Shown: piece by piece, positions 5,603-6,680 of the stretch
Layout of the letters: each line of letters opens with the position of its first letter
How positions within the stretch are numbered: the first letter of the stretch is position 1
Origin: Gemmatimonadota bacterium
Lineage (GTDB): Bacteria > Gemmatimonadota > Gemmatimonadetes > Gemmatimonadales > GWC2-71-9
Reading direction: 5' to 3'
Assembly: GCA_003221825.1 (NCBI GenBank)
Contig: QHUE01000229.1
Location: 1 to 6,680, forward strand
Length of the DNA stretch: 6,680 nucleotides
Position numbers and translations under genes: made by a program
Notes under the pieces: generated by a model
Databases searched by the model: none
What the model was told of the DNA's origin: nothing
The model's input: only the letters and a program-made list of their open reading frames with translations

Positions 5603-6551
5603 CGGAGGCCTTCTCGAACACGCGGAACTGCGCCGAGCGGGCGCGCGGGTTGGCCGCGATCTCGGCGGACTCGGGCGCGATCGGCTTCTTCGTGAGCACG
5701 CGCCCGAGCGCGCGGCCCCGGCACGTGCACACCGGCTGGCGGGGCGGACAGATACACTCCCGGCTCCACTCCCGGAACGCGTGCTTCACAATGCGATCTT
5801 CTCCGGAATGGTACGTAATGACGCCGAGTCGGCCGCTCGCGACGAGCGCGTCGCGCATTACCGGCAGGGCAGCGACCAGCGCGCCGAGCTCGTCATTGAC
5901 GGCGATGCGGAGGGCCTGAAACAGGCGCGCGAAATCCGGCGGGCCGGAGCGCGGCCCCAGGACGGCGCGAATCGCGTTCACGAAATCGTCGCTCACGGCG
6001 AACGGGGCCGACAGCCGGCGCCGGACGATTTCCTTTGCAAGCGCCCGCCCCCGTCGCTCGTCGGCGTATTCTGAAAACACGCTCGCCAGTCGCTCGACGG
6101 ACCAGGTGTTTAGAATGTCGCGCGCGGTTACTCCGGCTCCTGGCTCCCGGCTCCCAGCTCCTGTCATTCGCATATCCAGCCGTGCGCCGGGCCGGAAGGT
6201 GAAGCCACGTTCCGTCGCGTCGATCTGGTGCGAGCTCACGCCGAGGTCGAGCAGGATGCGGTCGGGTTGGAACTCTCGAATGGCGGCAAGGGCGGCAGGG
6301 GCGGCAAACGAGGCTTCGAGATACTCGATGCTGTTGGTGCCGAGACGGTGGCGGGCGGCGGCGATGGCGTCGGGATCGCGGTCGAGACCCAAGACCCTAG
6401 CCCCGGCCTCCCGCAACAAGGCCGCGTGACCGCCGCCGCCGAGCGTTCCGTCGACGGCGCGGGTGGCGCCCCGTGCCCACTCGCGCACGGCCGCGGCGAG
6501 GACCGGGATGTGGTATTGAGTCGAGGGTGACTCCGAGGCGGCCGTAGGCAC
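5592..6551 (-). CDS. rsmH: RsmH (MraW), 16S rRNA (cytosine-1402-N4) methyltransferase
   Basis: RsmH uses S-adenosylmethionine to methylate N4 of C1402 in 16S rRNA. From the GTG at 6551 the protein is 319 residues. It shows YHIPVL (13-18), the SAM-binding VDGTLGGGGHA (33-43), LGLDRDPDAI (54-63), LLDLGVSS (100-107), RGFTFR (115-120), DMRM (126-129), FQALRIAVNDEL (211-222), YHSGEDRIVK (247-256), a four-Cys cluster CICPPRQPVCTC (266-277) and NPRARSAQFRVFEK (301-314). The frame also stays open to an ATG at 6578, but that codon lies in the loop of the upstream hairpin, so 6551 is preferred; neither start has a well-spaced Shine-Dalgarno. After DMRM, residues 130-140 (TGAGSREPGAG) replace and lengthen the usual DP..G segment and are encoded by a heptamer repeat. 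Confidence 0.95.
   Translation of the reverse strand: MPTAASESPSTQYHIPVLAAAVREWARGATRAVDGTLGGGGHAALLREAGARVLGLDRDPDAIAAARHRLGTNSIEYLEASFAAPAALAAIREFQPDRILLDLGVSSHQIDATERGFTFRPGARLDMRMTGAGSREPGAGVTARDILNTWSVERLASVFSEYADERRGRALAKEIVRRRLSAPFAVSDDFVNAIRAVLGPRSGPPDFARLFQALRIAVNDELGALVAALPVMRDALVASGRLGVITYHSGEDRIVKHAFREWSRECICPPRQPVCTCRGRALGRVLTKKPIAPESAEIAANPRARSAQFRVFEKASGEV
5609..5615 (-). promoter_or_regulatory. Ribosome binding site supporting the GTG start of ftsL
   Basis: GAGAAGG on the minus strand lies 6 bases before the GTG at 5602-5600, inside the last codons of rsmH. It supports the GTG as the ftsL start and an 11-base overlap between the two genes. Confidence 0.6.
6135..6162. repeat. 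Four-copy heptamer tandem repeat inside rsmH
   Basis: On the plus strand the copies are GGCTCCT, GGCTCCC, GGCTCCC and AGCTCCT, preceded by a partial ACTCC. Because 7 is not a multiple of 3, the repeat is read through all frames, and it encodes the atypical GAGSREPGA segment just after the conserved DMRM motif of RsmH. The tract keeps the rsmH frame. Confidence 0.85.
6281..6307. repeat. Three-copy 9-base tandem repeat in rsmH
   Basis: On the plus strand the copies are TGGCGGCAA, GGGCGGCAG and GGGCGGCAA. On the coding strand they give the in-frame tripeptides AAP, AAL and AAI, in a variable helix before the LLDLGVSS motif. Alanine-rich coding could produce this by chance, so its status as a repeat is uncertain. 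Confidence 0.45.
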
Positions 6552-6556
6552 GCTCC

Positions 6557-6593
6557 AAAATACGAAACCCCCCGCCATTAAGGGCGGGGGTTT
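6557..6593 (-). terminator. Rho-independent terminator between tRNA-Asp and rsmH
   Basis: On the minus strand AAACCCCC (6593-6586) pairs with GGGGGTTT (6572-6565). After one bulged base, GCC/GGC extends the stem, leaving a loop of about 6 bases around TTAAT. The tail TTTCGTATTTT (6567-6557) is T-rich only in the minus direction, so the element should end the tRNA transcript. It stops only about 6 bases before the rsmH GTG, so any rsmH transcript that starts upstream must read through it. The base pairs were read directly; termination strength is inferred. Confidence 0.75.
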
Positions 6594-6614
6594 GGGAAAG
6601 TCGGGACACTCAGG

Positions 6615-6680
6615 CGGGGCTGACGGGGCTCGAACCCGCGACCTCCGGTGTGACAGACCGGCACTCTAACCAGCTGAGCT
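6615..6680 (-). tRNA. tRNA-Asp (GTC), 5' end beyond window
   Basis: Read on the minus strand, the window edge begins at A9 of a tRNA: the D-stem GCTC and D-loop AGCTGGTTA, then the anticodon stem CCGGT/ACCGG around the loop CTGTCAC (6656-6650). The anticodon is GTC (6654-6652), which decodes Asp. A T-stem GCGGG/CCCGT encloses TTCGAGC, and the acceptor strand is CAGCCCC (6622-6616). The discriminator base is G at 6615, as expected for tRNA-Asp. The gene does not encode CCA (G73 is followed by CCT), so the tail must be added enzymatically. The first 8 bases are outside the window; they should pair as GGGGCTG with the acceptor strand. Confidence 0.96.

Noticed and set aside
6135..6307. CRISPR-like array in rsmH
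   Set aside because: The repeats are 7 or 9 bases long, contiguous and without spacers, and lie inside a conserved gene. They are simple tandem repeats.
5592..6578. Taking the rsmH start at the ATG at 6578 as the main call
   Set aside because: That codon is in the loop of the terminator hairpin, has no ribosome site and would add nine residues unlike the family. It is kept only as an alternative.
6397..6609. Minus-strand 70-codon frame crossing the terminator and the rsmH 5' end
   Set aside because: It is read in a different frame from rsmH, spans a terminator and has no conserved content.

Overview
The window is a compact stretch of a bacterial dcw (division and cell wall) cluster. All genes are on the minus strand, so transcription runs from the right edge to the left. 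In that direction the order is tRNA-Asp, a strong hairpin terminator, rsmH, ftsL, ftsI (a penicillin-binding protein with a PASTA domain), murE, murF and mraY, which runs off the left edge. This is the canonical dcw gene order. mraZ, which often precedes rsmH, is absent from its usual place, and a tRNA gene sits there instead.

The organism is a high-GC bacterium that makes meso-diaminopimelate peptidoglycan, because the MurE C-terminal part has the DNPR motif. The protein sequences, the C-terminal PASTA domain on FtsI and the short repeat tracts inside genes suggest Gemmatimonadota or a related soil or aquatic lineage. That assignment is an impression from sequence style, not a proof.

Layout: 6615-6680 is tRNA-Asp(GTC), with its first 8 bases beyond the window. 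6557-6593 is a hairpin plus T-rich tail between the tRNA and rsmH. 5592-6551 is rsmH, 5309-5602 ftsL, 3354-5309 ftsI, 2069-3357 a damaged murE, 669-2069 murF, and 1-669 the N-terminal part of mraY. Every adjacent gene pair overlaps: 11 bases at rsmH/ftsL, one base (TGATG) at ftsL/ftsI, murE/murF and murF/mraY, and four bases (GTGA) at ftsI/murE. There is no intergenic DNA between 1 and 6551, so translational coupling is likely throughout.

Together the genes make and insert septal peptidoglycan. MurE and MurF finish the UDP-MurNAc-pentapeptide, MraY moves it onto the lipid carrier, FtsL and FtsI act at the septum, and RsmH methylates 16S rRNA.

The main anomaly is in murE. The reading frame is intact through the P-loop (GTNGKTT) and then jumps to another frame at the MEVSSH motif, with about 57 codons missing. 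The edges share a 7-base match (GACGACC). This is either a true lesion in an essential gene or an assembly collapse. A second theme is short tandem repeats embedded in coding sequence: heptamers in rsmH and murF, 9-mers in rsmH, and a glycine-codon tract in ftsI. I found no mobile element, CRISPR array or unknown gene system.
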